DNA of 64,000 nucleotides from Aquisphaera giovannonii (GTDB lineage Bacteria; Planctomycetota; Planctomycetia; Isosphaerales; Isosphaeraceae), in the NCBI RefSeq assembly GCF_008087625.1, contig NZ_CP042997.1:558001-622000 (forward strand). Direction: 5' to 3'. The notes under the pieces are model-generated. The model did not search any database. It saw nothing but the letters and a program-made list of their open reading frames with translations, and was not told the DNA's origin. Made by a program: the position numbers and the translations under genes. Positions 1 to 7,728 of this stretch are shown here, one piece after another; the stretch's first letter is position 1; each line of letters opens with the position of its first letter.

Positions 1-2
1 GG

Positions 3-1703
3 CCGCCTTGGGAGGACGGCCTGCTCTACGAGACGATGCGCGCGGCGTCCGACTTCCTGGCCATCTCCCCCGATCCGGAGCTGGACGCCCGGCTCGACCG
101 CATCATCGCGCTGGTCGCCGCGGCGCAGGCGAAGGGCGGGGACGGGTATATCAACACCTGGACGCAGCTCGAGGTCCCCGATCAGCGCTGGGGCTTCCAC
201 GGCGGCAACGACGTCTGGCAGCACGACCTGTACAACGCCGGCGGGCTCATCGAGGCGGCCGTCCACCACGCCCGCGCCACGGGCAAGGCCTCGCTCCTGG
301 AGGTCGCCCTCAGGCTGATCGACCGGATGAAGGCCGACATCGGCCCTGCGCCGAAGCACCCGCAAATCCCCGGCCATGCGCTCATCGAGATGGCCCTGGT
401 GGAGCTGCACGAGCTGCTCCGCGGCGACCCGGCGCTCGCCAGGAAGGTCGGGATGGAGGGCCGCGCCGACGAGCCGTTGAAGCTGGCCGAGATGCTCATC
501 GACCTCCGGGGCCACCACGAGGGCCGCGTCAATTTCGGAGCCTACGACCAGGACCATGAGCCGGTCGAGCGGCAGTCCACCGCGGAGGGCCACGCGGTCC
601 GCGCGACGCTCTTCTACGCCGGGCTGACCGAGGCCGCACTCGCGGGGGGCCGGCCGGAGTACCTCGGCGCGGCCGACCGGATCTGGGCCAACATGGACGG
701 CCGCAAGACGCACGTCACAGGCGGCGTCGGCGCCCACGCGGACCAGGAGAAGTTCGGCCGCGACGACGAGCTGCCGAATACCGCCTACCTGGAGACCTGC
801 GCGTCGGTCGGCGCCGCGGCCTTCCACCGGGCGATGCTCGAGGCCCACGCCGACGCGAAGTACGCCGACGCCCTCGAGCGGACGCTCTACAACGGCACGC
901 TCGGCGGCGTCGGATTCGACGGAGACTCGTATTTCTACGTGAACCCGCTCCGCGGCGGCAAGGACGTCCGGCGCTGGGACTGGCACGACTGCCCGTGCTG
1001 CCCGCCGATGTTCCTCAAGCAGATGGCCATGCTGCCCTCGGAGATTTATGCGGCCGACCGCTCGACGCTGTACGTCAACCAGTTCATCGGCAATCGCGGC
1101 AGGCTCGACGGCGCCGGCGGGCCCGTCGAGGTGGACATGATCTCGCGCTACCTCCAGGACGGCACGGTCCGGCTGACGATTCGCCCGGACAGCCCCAGGC
1201 GTTTCACGCTGGCCGTCCGCGTGCCGTCCTGGTCCGTCCCGCCGGCCGCGGATGCGCTCTATCGGGTCGAGGCGAAGGCGGGCACAGGCCCGCGGTTCGC
1301 CCTGAACGGCAAGCCGCTCGAGGCACCCCCGATCGTCCACGGTTACGCCCGGATTGACCGCGACTGGGAGGCCGGAAGCGTGCTGGAGGTCGCCTTCCCG
1401 ATGGGGCCCGCCCGCATCCACGCCAACCCCAGGGTGAAGGACCTGGCCGGCCAGGTGGCCCTGGCCCGCGGGCCGATCCTCTACCTGTTCGAGGGGCTCG
1501 ACAACGGCGGCTCGGTCGGCCCGATCACGCTCCCAGCGGAGGCCGCGATCCGCGAGGCCGCCCGCCCGGACCTCCCCGGCGGCCTGCCCGCGCTCGAGGC
1601 CCGCGTCGGCGACCATATCTACACGGCGATTCCGTTCTACGCCCGCGCCAATCGGGCCCCGACGGATTTCACCGTCTGGGTGCCGGAGTCGGGGCTGCGG
1701 TGA
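3..1703 (+). CDS. GH127 beta-L-arabinofuranosidase (5'-truncated by window edge)
   Basis: The gene is already open at the window edge; the first readable codons give WEDGLLYET, so the true start lies upstream. Family members release beta-L-arabinofuranose from arabino-oligosaccharides and use a zinc-bound cysteine nucleophile. The zinc/nucleophile signature is visible: ETC in YLETCASVG at about visible residue 260 and the Cys pair in CPCCPPMF at about residue 330. These correspond to Glu338/Cys340 and Cys417/Cys418 of the characterised bifidobacterial enzyme HypBA1. The C-terminal third is beta-rich and ends in WVPESGLR. A GH51 arabinofuranosidase follows on the same strand after 470 bp, so the pair probably handles arabinan or arabinoxylan side chains. 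Export cannot be judged because the N-terminus is missing. Confidence 0.9.
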   Translation, partial: PPWEDGLLYETMRAASDFLAISPDPELDARLDRIIALVAAAQAKGGDGYINTWTQLEVPDQRWGFHGGNDVWQHDLYNAGGLIEAAVHHARATGKASLLEVALRLIDRMKADIGPAPKHPQIPGHALIEMALVELHELLRGDPALARKVGMEGRADEPLKLAEMLIDLRGHHEGRVNFGAYDQDHEPVERQSTAEGHAVRATLFYAGLTEAALAGGRPEYLGAADRIWANMDGRKTHVTGGVGAHADQEKFGRDDELPNTAYLETCASVGAAAFHRAMLEAHADAKYADALERTLYNGTLGGVGFDGDSYFYVNPLRGGKDVRRWDWHDCPCCPPMFLKQMAMLPSEIYAADRSTLYVNQFIGNRGRLDGAGGPVEVDMISRYLQDGTVRLTIRPDSPRRFTLAVRVPSWSVPPAADALYRVEAKAGTGPRFALNGKPLEAPPIVHGYARIDRDWEAGSVLEVAFPMGPARIHANPRVKDLAGQVALARGPILYLFEGLDNGGSVGPITLPAEAAIREAARPDLPGGLPALEARVGDHIYTAIPFYARANRAPTDFTVWVPESGLR

Positions 1704-1737
1704 GTCCCTGTGCCAGTCGCAGTGGCGAGCTCTCCTG

Positions 1738-1908
1738 TCCCTTCTCCCGCCCGGCGGGAGAGGGCTAGGGTGAGGGTCTCCCGGCCAAGGGCCCCCGGCG
1801 CCGCTCGAACTGGGGGACACCCCGCTCCGAACCCTCCGGGCCCTCCGTCATCCGAGGCAGGATCCGCCCTCACCCCGCCCCTCTCCCGCCGAGCGGGAGA
1901 GGGAGAAG
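1738..1908. repeat. Inverted pair of palindromic intergenic repeats (family C)
   Basis: Copy one (1738-1778) reads CTCCCGCCCGGCGGGAG followed by AGGGCTAGGGTGAGGG. Copy two (1866-1908) is the same element on the other strand (CTCCCGCTCGGCGGGAG then AGGGGCGGGGTGAGGG). Each copy is a stem-loop, and the two copies could pair with each other. The rest of the 470-bp gap between the two glycosidase genes shows no gene. A similar inverted pair lies at 50.8-51.0 kb. Confidence 0.75.
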
Positions 1909-2174
1909 GTTTTTCGCTCCCCGCTCAAGGCCGTGGAGATGTCGACCGGCCGTGGCGTGTGGGTGGAGCATGGGTTACCAAAGGTGGGTCCGGGAGGATC
2001 CCGGGATCCACAACACTGGCCTGCCTGGGCCGGCCCCGCGCCCGCTCCCACTAGGGCATGGATTTGAAAGCAAGCGACGGCGAGAATGGCGGGGCACATA
2101 CGGCCGGCCTCGGCGGAGGAGCTTCCGCCGGGCCGGCCGGCATCCGGCCAGGTCTCGCCGTGGGAGAAGTCGTC

Positions 2175-4214
2175 ATGGGTTCCGGTTCCGCGCCGTCTCG
2201 CGCACGCTCCTGGATCACGCCGGCGCTCGTGCTGGCCGCGTCGCTGTCGCCCGCCCCGGGGGCCTGCCGGGCGTCCCAGGGGACGGCCGCGGACGTCGTC
2301 GTCCGGGCGGATCAGCCGGGCGGGGAGATCAGCCCGATCCTCAACGGGGTCTTCTTCGAGGACATCAACTTCGCCGCCGACGGCGGGCTCTATCCGGAAC
2401 GAATCAAGAACGGCTCGTTCGAGTTCGACGACCCGATGATGGGCTGGCACAGGCCGGCCCTCGTGGCGGGGGGGGCCGTCGGCGGCTTCGGCGTCGCCGG
2501 CGACCGGCCGCTCCACCCCAACAACCCGCACTTCCTCCGCGCCCGGCTGGAGCAGGCCGGCGAGGGCCTGCCGCTGACGAACGAGGGCTACCGCGGGATC
2601 GGCGTGACGAAGGGCGCGAAATTCACCTTCTCCGTCCGCGCCCGGAGCGCACCGGCCGGCGCCATGGCCCTGGGCGTGCAACTCGTCGGCCCCGACGGCA
2701 CCCCGATCGCCGCGGCGCGGCGGCTGGAGGGCTTCACCGGAGACTGGAAGGCGTACTCCTGCGTCGTCGAATCGGCCGCCACCGAGCCGAAGGCGAGGCT
2801 CACCATCGTCGCCCTCGGCAAGGGGACGCTGGACCTGGACATGGTCTCCCTCTTCCCCCAGGAGACCTTCAACCATCGCCCCAACGGCCTGCGGCCGGAC
2901 CTGGCCCAGTTGCTGAAGGACCTGCGGCCGGGCTTCGTCCGCTTCCCCGGCGGCTGCATCGTGGAGGGGCGGGACCTCTCCCAGCGCTATCAGTGGAAGA
3001 CGACGATCGGCGACCGAGCCGAGCGCAAGCTCATCATGAACCGCTGGAACGTCGAGTTCGACCCGCCCCGCAACGCCCGCGACTACTATGAGTCGATGGG
3101 CCTGGGGTTCTTCGAGTATTTCCAGCTCTGCGAGGACATCGGCGCGAAGCCGCTGCCGATCCTCAACTGCGGCATGGCCTGCCAGTTCAACCTCGCGGAG
3201 CTCGTCCCGCTGGAGGATCTCGACCCGTACATCCAGGATGCGCTCGACCTGATCGAGTTCGCCAACGGGCCGGCCACGACGATCTGGGGGGCGAGGCGGG
3301 CCGCGATGGGCCACCCGGGGCCGTTCGGGCTGACGATGATCGGCATCGGCAACGAGCAGTGGGGCCCCCAGTACTTCGCCCGCTTCGAGCGGTTCGCGAA
3401 GGCGATCCGGGCGAAGCACCCGGAGGTCCTCCTGGTCGGCGGCGCGGGGCCGGGGCCGTCCGACGGCCCGGGGGACGACCGCTTCAGCACCGGGTGGGAC
3501 GCCATGCGGAGGCTGAACGCGGACCTCGTGGACGAGCACTTCTACCGGCCGCCGGACTGGTTCTACTCCCAGGTCAACCGCTACGACAATTACGACCGCA
3601 AGGGCCCGAAGGTCTTCGCCGGCGAGTTCGCCTCGCACGTCCGCAACAAGCGCCCGGGATTCGAGGCGAACACCTGGGAGGCCGCGCTCTCGGAGGCGGC
3701 CGTCATGACCGGGCTGGAGCGCAACGGCGACCTCGTCCGGCTGGCCTCCTACGCCCCGTTGCTCGCCCACGTCGACGCCTGGCAGTGGAACCCCAACCTG
3801 ATCTGGTTCGACAACCTCCGCAGCATGGGGACGCCCAGCTACTACGTCCAGCAGGTCTTCGGCACCCACCGCGGGACGACGATCCTCCCGGTGAAGCTCG
3901 GCCCCGCCGCCGAGCGGCTCTTCGCCTGCGCCTCCGCGGACGCGCCGAGCGGCCAGGTCGTCCTGAAGATCGTCAACGCCCGCCCGGAGCCCCGGGACGT
4001 CCGGATCCGCCTGGAGGGCGTCGCCTCGGTCGAGCCGACCGGCGAGCTGCTGACGCTGGCCTCGCCCGACCTGAACGCGGTGAACACCCTGGACGACCCG
4101 AGGCGCGTCGCCCTGGTCGCCGGCGCGGTCACCGGCCTGGTGCCGGAATTCGTCCGACAGGTGCCGGGGTACTCGCTGACCGTGCTGCGGATCAAGGCGG
4201 CGCGGAAGCCGTGA
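2175..4214 (+). CDS. Secreted GH51 alpha-L-arabinofuranosidase
   Basis: The 679-residue product hydrolyses terminal alpha-L-arabinofuranosyl residues by a retaining mechanism. I chose the ATG at 2175, not an in-frame ATG at 2058, because GGGAGAAG sits just upstream and the protein then begins with a signal peptide (basic MGSGSAPSRARSW, then a hydrophobic core ending near residue 35). An N-terminal carbohydrate-binding-like beta domain (about 40-230) precedes the TIM barrel. The acid/base Glu is in GIGNEQWGP (about residue 393) and the nucleophile Glu in FAGEFASH (about residue 485). A C-terminal beta-sandwich follows. It is adjacent to and co-directional with the GH127 gene, which supports a role in arabinan-type polysaccharide use outside the cytoplasm. 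Confidence 0.9.
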   Translation: MGSGSAPSRARSWITPALVLAASLSPAPGACRASQGTAADVVVRADQPGGEISPILNGVFFEDINFAADGGLYPERIKNGSFEFDDPMMGWHRPALVAGGAVGGFGVAGDRPLHPNNPHFLRARLEQAGEGLPLTNEGYRGIGVTKGAKFTFSVRARSAPAGAMALGVQLVGPDGTPIAAARRLEGFTGDWKAYSCVVESAATEPKARLTIVALGKGTLDLDMVSLFPQETFNHRPNGLRPDLAQLLKDLRPGFVRFPGGCIVEGRDLSQRYQWKTTIGDRAERKLIMNRWNVEFDPPRNARDYYESMGLGFFEYFQLCEDIGAKPLPILNCGMACQFNLAELVPLEDLDPYIQDALDLIEFANGPATTIWGARRAAMGHPGPFGLTMIGIGNEQWGPQYFARFERFAKAIRAKHPEVLLVGGAGPGPSDGPGDDRFSTGWDAMRRLNADLVDEHFYRPPDWFYSQVNRYDNYDRKGPKVFAGEFASHVRNKRPGFEANTWEAALSEAAVMTGLERNGDLVRLASYAPLLAHVDAWQWNPNLIWFDNLRSMGTPSYYVQQVFGTHRGTTILPVKLGPAAERLFACASADAPSGQVVLKIVNARPEPRDVRIRLEGVASVEPTGELLTLASPDLNAVNTLDDPRRVALVAGAVTGLVPEFVRQVPGYSLTVLRIKAARKP

Positions 4215-4227
4215 TCCCCGAACGCCG

Positions 4228-4440
4228 TGGGAGCCGCCTCCGTGCGGCGACCGGGTGAGCCTCGTCCCGCGGTCGTGCGGATCGAGGGCCCGCCCGGTCG
4301 CCGCACGGAGGCGGCTCCTACCGGGCGACCGGGCGAGTAGGAGGCGGCTCCTGCCGCCGAATGCGCCTGCCTCGGCTCGCGCTCGGTGGGCGTGGGGATT
4401 GGAGGCCCGCCCGGTCGCCGCGAGGAGGCGCCTCCTACGA
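4228..4440. repeat. Cluster of four family-B palindromic repeats
   Basis: Four copies of a roughly 35-bp element occur at about 4228-4260, 4290-4321, 4321-4360 and 4404-4440, in both orientations. The shared core is CGGTCGCCG, two variable bases, CGGAGGCGGCTCCTAC. The last copy overlaps the end of the zinc-ribbon gene on the minus strand, and that gene's TAG stop (4435-4437) lies inside the repeat's CTCCTACGA end. Further copies are at 20.75, 27.5, 43.0, 59.1 and 61.4 kb. Confidence 0.8.
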
Positions 4441-5208
4441 GGACGGATTGCGCGTGGCCGGGACGAAGCACTCGAGCGGCCGGCCGTTGCGGGCGAGGCC
4501 GGGGAAGCGCTCCAGATAGAGGCGGCCGAGCTGCTCCGCACGCCGCCATTCGGCCTCGGCGATCTCGGCGCGGAGGGCGTGCAGGCGATCGACGTCGGCG
4601 GAGAGGAAGTCGCCGATCAGGGGGCCGAATCCGGTCCACGGGTAGGCCCGGTCCTTCGCGAGGAAGAGGTCGGCGTCGGGCTCGCCTTCCCGCCGATAGC
4701 CGTTGACGGTGATCAGCCGGCTGCCGGGCCTCAGGCGGTGCTCCTCGACGAGCCACGGATCCTCGTCGAACGCGAGCATCGCGATCCGGTCGAAATCGTC
4801 GGAATAGGCCGCGACGCGGAGCGGCCGCGTGGTGATGACGACGGCGGCGCGGGCGTCCGCGTGGAGCAGGTGCTCGGCGATGGACAGCCGCCGCGGATAC
4901 GCCAGCCCGACGGCCTCCAGGAGCCGGTTCAGCGGCCGGTACAGCTCGGGGCAGAACCGCCGCAGCGCCGCGTCGTCCAGCCTCAGGTCGGCGGGATGGC
5001 TCGCGGCGGTGGAATCGTCGCGCGTCCACGACCTGGGCCGGCCCGCCACCTTGGCCCCGGCCTGGCCGACCTTGTTCCCCCAGGCGTCGACCTCCGCCCC
5101 GCACGAGGGGCACGTCCAGCCGCCCCAGAGCGCCTGCCGCCAGCTCGACGGCTTGCGCACGACCGGCAGCCTCCGGCCGCACGCCGGACAATCCGCAATC
5201 GGTCTCAT
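4435..5208 (-). CDS. Zinc-ribbon protein of unknown function
   Basis: I do not recognise a named family for this 257-residue protein. The start is the ATG at 5208, which has AGGGGCC upstream and gives an N-terminus with two CxxC knuckles (CPACG at residues 7-11 and CPSCG at 33-37). This is a classic zinc ribbon separated by a tryptophan-rich stretch. Beyond residue 60 it is a mixed alpha/beta domain without catalytic motifs that I can name. The frame stays open upstream to 5412, but that part runs into the neighbouring insertion sequence, so it is not real coding. The stop codon lies within a dispersed repeat, so the native C-terminus may have been altered. The gene is transcribed away from the insertion sequence. 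Confidence 0.6.
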   Translation of the reverse strand: MRPIADCPACGRRLPVVRKPSSWRQALWGGWTCPSCGAEVDAWGNKVGQAGAKVAGRPRSWTRDDSTAASHPADLRLDDAALRRFCPELYRPLNRLLEAVGLAYPRRLSIAEHLLHADARAAVVITTRPLRVAAYSDDFDRIAMLAFDEDPWLVEEHRLRPGSRLITVNGYRREGEPDADLFLAKDRAYPWTGFGPLIGDFLSADVDRLHALRAEIAEAEWRRAEQLGRLYLERFPGLARNGRPLECFVPATRNPSS

Positions 5209-5301
5209 CGGCCCCTCGCCGCGATCGAGGACTTGATCATGATCGCAGCCAATAATGTACCAGGTGCGCGGCCGCGGTCCAATCGGCCGGCGTAGTTCCT
5301 C

Positions 5302-5310
5302 ATCAGTCCA
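5302..5310. repeat. Target-site duplication, left copy
   Basis: ATCAGTCCA immediately precedes the left end of the insertion sequence and is repeated exactly at 6841-6849 after the right end. Confidence 0.9.
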
Positions 5311-5410
5311 GGGTAAGCGTCTCGAAAGTGGGTGGGAAATTCCGTAGAACAGAGGTCTTCGATGCGTCGCCTCGGAATCAGTAGCCTTCTGTTCACGGAG
5401 GGTCCCCGTC

Positions 5411-6813
5411 ATGTCCTTCGAGCATCTGCCCGAGCGGCAGGCCCGCCTCGCCCAGGATCTCTACGAGGAGCTCCGGGCGGCCTCGGACGCGGACATCCGG
5501 GCCATGGCCGAGCTGCTGGCCACCAAGCCCGACGACGAGCTCTTCGGCGAGGCCGAGTTCCAGCTCCGCGACATGGTCCATCGGGTCGGCGCCAAGGCCC
5601 TCCAGGCCGCTGCCATGCAGCGGAAAAAAGGGGGTATGTAGGGTCCAGCACGAGCTGCCCCCGCTGCTCCGAGGCCGCCCGCTTCAAGGGCTATCGGCCC
5701 AAGGGGCTGGTCTCGGCCCTGGGCCCGCTGCGCATCGAGCGCGGCTACTACCACTGCCCGCGATGCCGCGAGGGCCACTGCCCCGCCGACGCCGCCTTCG
5801 GCCTCGACGGCGGCGACCTGACCTCCGGCGCCGCCGAGCTGGCCTGCCTGGCGGCGGCCCGGGAGAGCTTCGCCAAGGCCGCCGATGTCGCCCTGCCGCG
5901 GATGTGCGGCCTGGACCTCGCCGAGTCCACCGTGGAGCGGGTCGCCGAGGCCGTCGGCGCCGAGGTGGGCCGGGCCATCGAGTCCAAGGTCCCCTTCGAC
6001 GAGGCGGGCCCCTGGGCCTGGCACGTGGACGCCGAGGGGATGACCTGCGCCTACGTGTCGATCGACCTGACGGGCGTCCGCAGGCAGGGGCCCGAGGGGG
6101 CCGCGGCCGAGGGGGAGATGATCGCCGTGGGCATGGTCTACAACCCCATCCCCGAGGGCCGCGAGCGATGGGCGACCCAGGGCCGGCGCCGGCCCCCCCG
6201 GCAGGCGAGGTACGTCGCCAGCGCCGAGGGCCAGGAGGCGGTGGCCGAGCCGCTGCGACACATGGCCGCCCGGGCGGGCATGGGCGAGGCCCGGCGCTGG
6301 ATCGCGGTGTGCGACGGCGGGTCGGGGCTGGAGGACCTGCTGAGGCGGCACTTCGGGCGGATCGACGCGGTGATCCTGGACTTCTACCACGCCAGCGAGC
6401 ACCTGGGGGACCTGGCCAAGGCCTGGCACGCCGACGAGGCCCAGGCGGAGGCGGCGCACGCGGCGTGGTCGCATCGGCTGAAGCACGAGGGGGGCGCCGC
6501 GATGCTGGCCTGGCTGGAGGGCCTGGACGTCGCGGCCGCCCCGCGGGCGCGGGCGACGTGGGAGGCGACGGTGAACTACTTCCGCAACCAGCACCACCGG
6601 ATGGACTACCCGGCCTACCTGGCCAAGGGGTGGCAGATCGGCTCGGGCCCGATGGAGGCCGGCTGCAAGCTGGTGATCAACGAGCGGCTCAACGGCACCG
6701 GGATGCGCTGGGGCCATCAGGGGGCCGACGCCATGGCCCACCTCCGGGCCCTCTACCTCAGCGAGTCCGCCCTCTGGACCGGCTTCTGGGCCAACCGCCG
6801 GAAGGCAGCTTGA
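5411..6813 (+). CDS. ISKra4-family transposase, made by -1 ribosomal frameshifting
   Basis: The upstream frame (5411-5641) encodes 76 residues starting MSFEHLPERQ and ends RKKGGM. Near its end is a run of six A and five G. Slipping back one base at the AAA AAA codons (5624-5629) joins it to the downstream frame as RKKRGYVGSSTSCPRCS, giving about 467 residues. The downstream part has a zinc-binding segment (CPRC and CPRCREGHC), then a DDE nuclease domain with Asp in VCDGGSG, Asp in VILDFYHASEHL and Glu in IGSGPMEAGCK, the typical ISKra4 C-terminal signature. No start codon with a good ribosome-binding site opens the second frame, so frameshifting is the likely route. Programmed frameshifting is known for part of this family. 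Confidence 0.88.
5624..5634 (+). promoter_or_regulatory. Slippery site for -1 frameshift in the transposase
   Basis: The sequence CGGAAAAAAGGGGGT is read as CGG AAA AAA GGG GGT in the first frame. The -1 frame after the A run continues without a stop into the catalytic domain, while the zero frame stops at 5639-5641. The poly-A heptamer is a strong slip signal in bacteria. I did not identify a clear downstream stimulatory structure. Confidence 0.75.
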
Positions 6814-6840
6814 CCTTTACCACTTACAAGACGCTCACCC

Positions 6841-6849
6841 ATCAGTCCA
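6841..6849. repeat. Target-site duplication, right copy
   Basis: ATCAGTCCA, identical to 5302-5310. Removing the element and one copy restores a plausible intergenic site ending CCTCATCAGTCCACGCGG. Confidence 0.9.
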
Positions 6850-7007
6850 CGCGGACTCGGGCCAGCCGGCCGGAGGTCGGCGAAACGCCGATCCCGGCAC
6901 GAAGGCGCCGCTCGCGATCGGCCGCAACGATCGGGTATCATGGCCGTAGTGGGTTTCGGCTCCTGTTGCATTGAGGCGGCCTGGCGTTGCTGGATTGGGA
7001 AGAAACG

Positions 7008-7226
7008 ATGTCACTCACGGAGTTGCTCCCTTCGATCCGCGGCCTGTCTCGGCCGGAGAAGCTTCGGCTCATCCAGGTGCTCGCGGCCGAGCTGGCCGCC
7101 GCGGAGTCGCCGACGCCCGCGCCCCTGGCGGAGGGCGAGACCTATCCCGTGTGGTCCCCGTACGACGCCCACGAGGCGGCCGCGACGCTCCTGAACCTCC
7201 TCGACGAGGAGCGTCCGCGGCCATGA
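7008..7226 (+). CDS. Small acidic helical protein preceding a retropepsin-like gene
   Basis: A 72-residue hypothetical protein. The ATG at 7008 has GGGAAG eight bases upstream. The N-terminal half is a predicted helix-turn segment (SLTELLPSIRGLSRPEKLRL); the C-terminal half is acidic and proline-containing. Its stop overlaps the next start (ATGA at 7223-7226), so the two are translationally coupled. Size, charge and coupling resemble the antitoxin-like small genes that often precede retropepsin-like or PIN genes. That role is inference only. Confidence 0.6.
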   Translation: MSLTELLPSIRGLSRPEKLRLIQVLAAELAAAESPTPAPLAEGETYPVWSPYDAHEAAATLLNLLDEERPRP

Positions 7227-7656
7227 CGCCCGGCGGCGAACGGTACCCCTTCATCCAGCGAGAGCCGGGCCTCGGCGAATCCGGCCTAGTCCCGCTCCTG
7301 CCCCTCACTCTGGCGGCACGGACGAGCCTCCCGATCACGGGACTGCTCGACACAGGTGCCACGGTCAACGTGTTGCCCTATGGGATTGGGCTGCAGCTCG
7401 GCGCGGTCTGGGACAGCAGATCACGAAGGTCACGCTCGGCGGCAACCTCGCTGCGCTCGAAGCCAGGGGCCTGGTCGTGATGGCCCGAGTCGCGACGTTC
7501 CCTCCGACCCGTCTCGTCTTCGCCTGGACCCGGTCCGACACGGTCCCCGTGCTCCTGGGGCAGGTCAACTTCTTCATGGAGTTCGACGTCTGCTTCTTCC
7601 GATCGCGGAGTGAGTTTGAGCTGCGTCCGAGGATCACGGCCTCGGAGAGCTCCTGA
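7223..7656 (+). pseudogene. Retropepsin-like aspartic protease, frameshifted
   Basis: The first frame encodes the aspartic protease signature LLDTGATVNVLPY, typical of bacterial single-domain retropepsin-like proteins. After LGAVWD (about 7414) the frame goes wrong and stops at 7480. The next frame back carries a convincing continuation, from ITKVTLGGNLAALEARGL through VPVLLGQVNFFMEFDVCFF to a stop at 7654-7656. A single lost base near 7414 (GGACAGCAG where GGACCAGCAG would stay in frame) explains it. The protein would be about 144 residues if repaired. It is coupled to the small gene upstream. Real inactivation and sequencing error cannot be separated here, although the site is not a homopolymer. 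Confidence 0.75.
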
Positions 7657-7728
7657 GCCCTCGTACCGTGGCGGTCCGAGAGAACGCCAGTGTGCAGGTG
7701 GGTGGCGGCGACGAATCCATGAGCTGCC

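Larger units (their letters stand above)
5311..6840 (+). mobile_element. Complete ISKra4-family insertion sequence
   Basis: The 1530-bp element has imperfect terminal inverted repeats. The left end (5311 on) is GGGTAAGCGTCTCGAAAGTG; the right end, read on the other strand from 6840, is GGGTGAGCGTCTTGTAAGTG, matching at 17 of 20 positions. It is flanked by perfect 9-bp direct repeats (ATCAGTCCA). It encodes one transposase made by a -1 frameshift. Intact ends, target duplication and an undamaged reading frame indicate a recent and possibly still active insertion. It lies about 100 bp upstream of the zinc-ribbon gene's start and may have changed that gene's promoter. Confidence 0.92.

Noticed and set aside
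1848-4541. Long minus-strand open frame over the GH51 gene, and similar ones over 25139-27274, 27939-29594, 57040-59904 and 61962-63377
   Set aside because: All are antisense to genes with clear motifs and contain only repetitive Arg/Pro/Gly/Ala sequence.
5332-5640. Separate transposase start in the upstream part of the second frame
   Set aside because: The stretch before 5629 in that frame encodes Arg/Gly/Pro-rich sequence, and the first frame has the proper small protein ending at a slip site.
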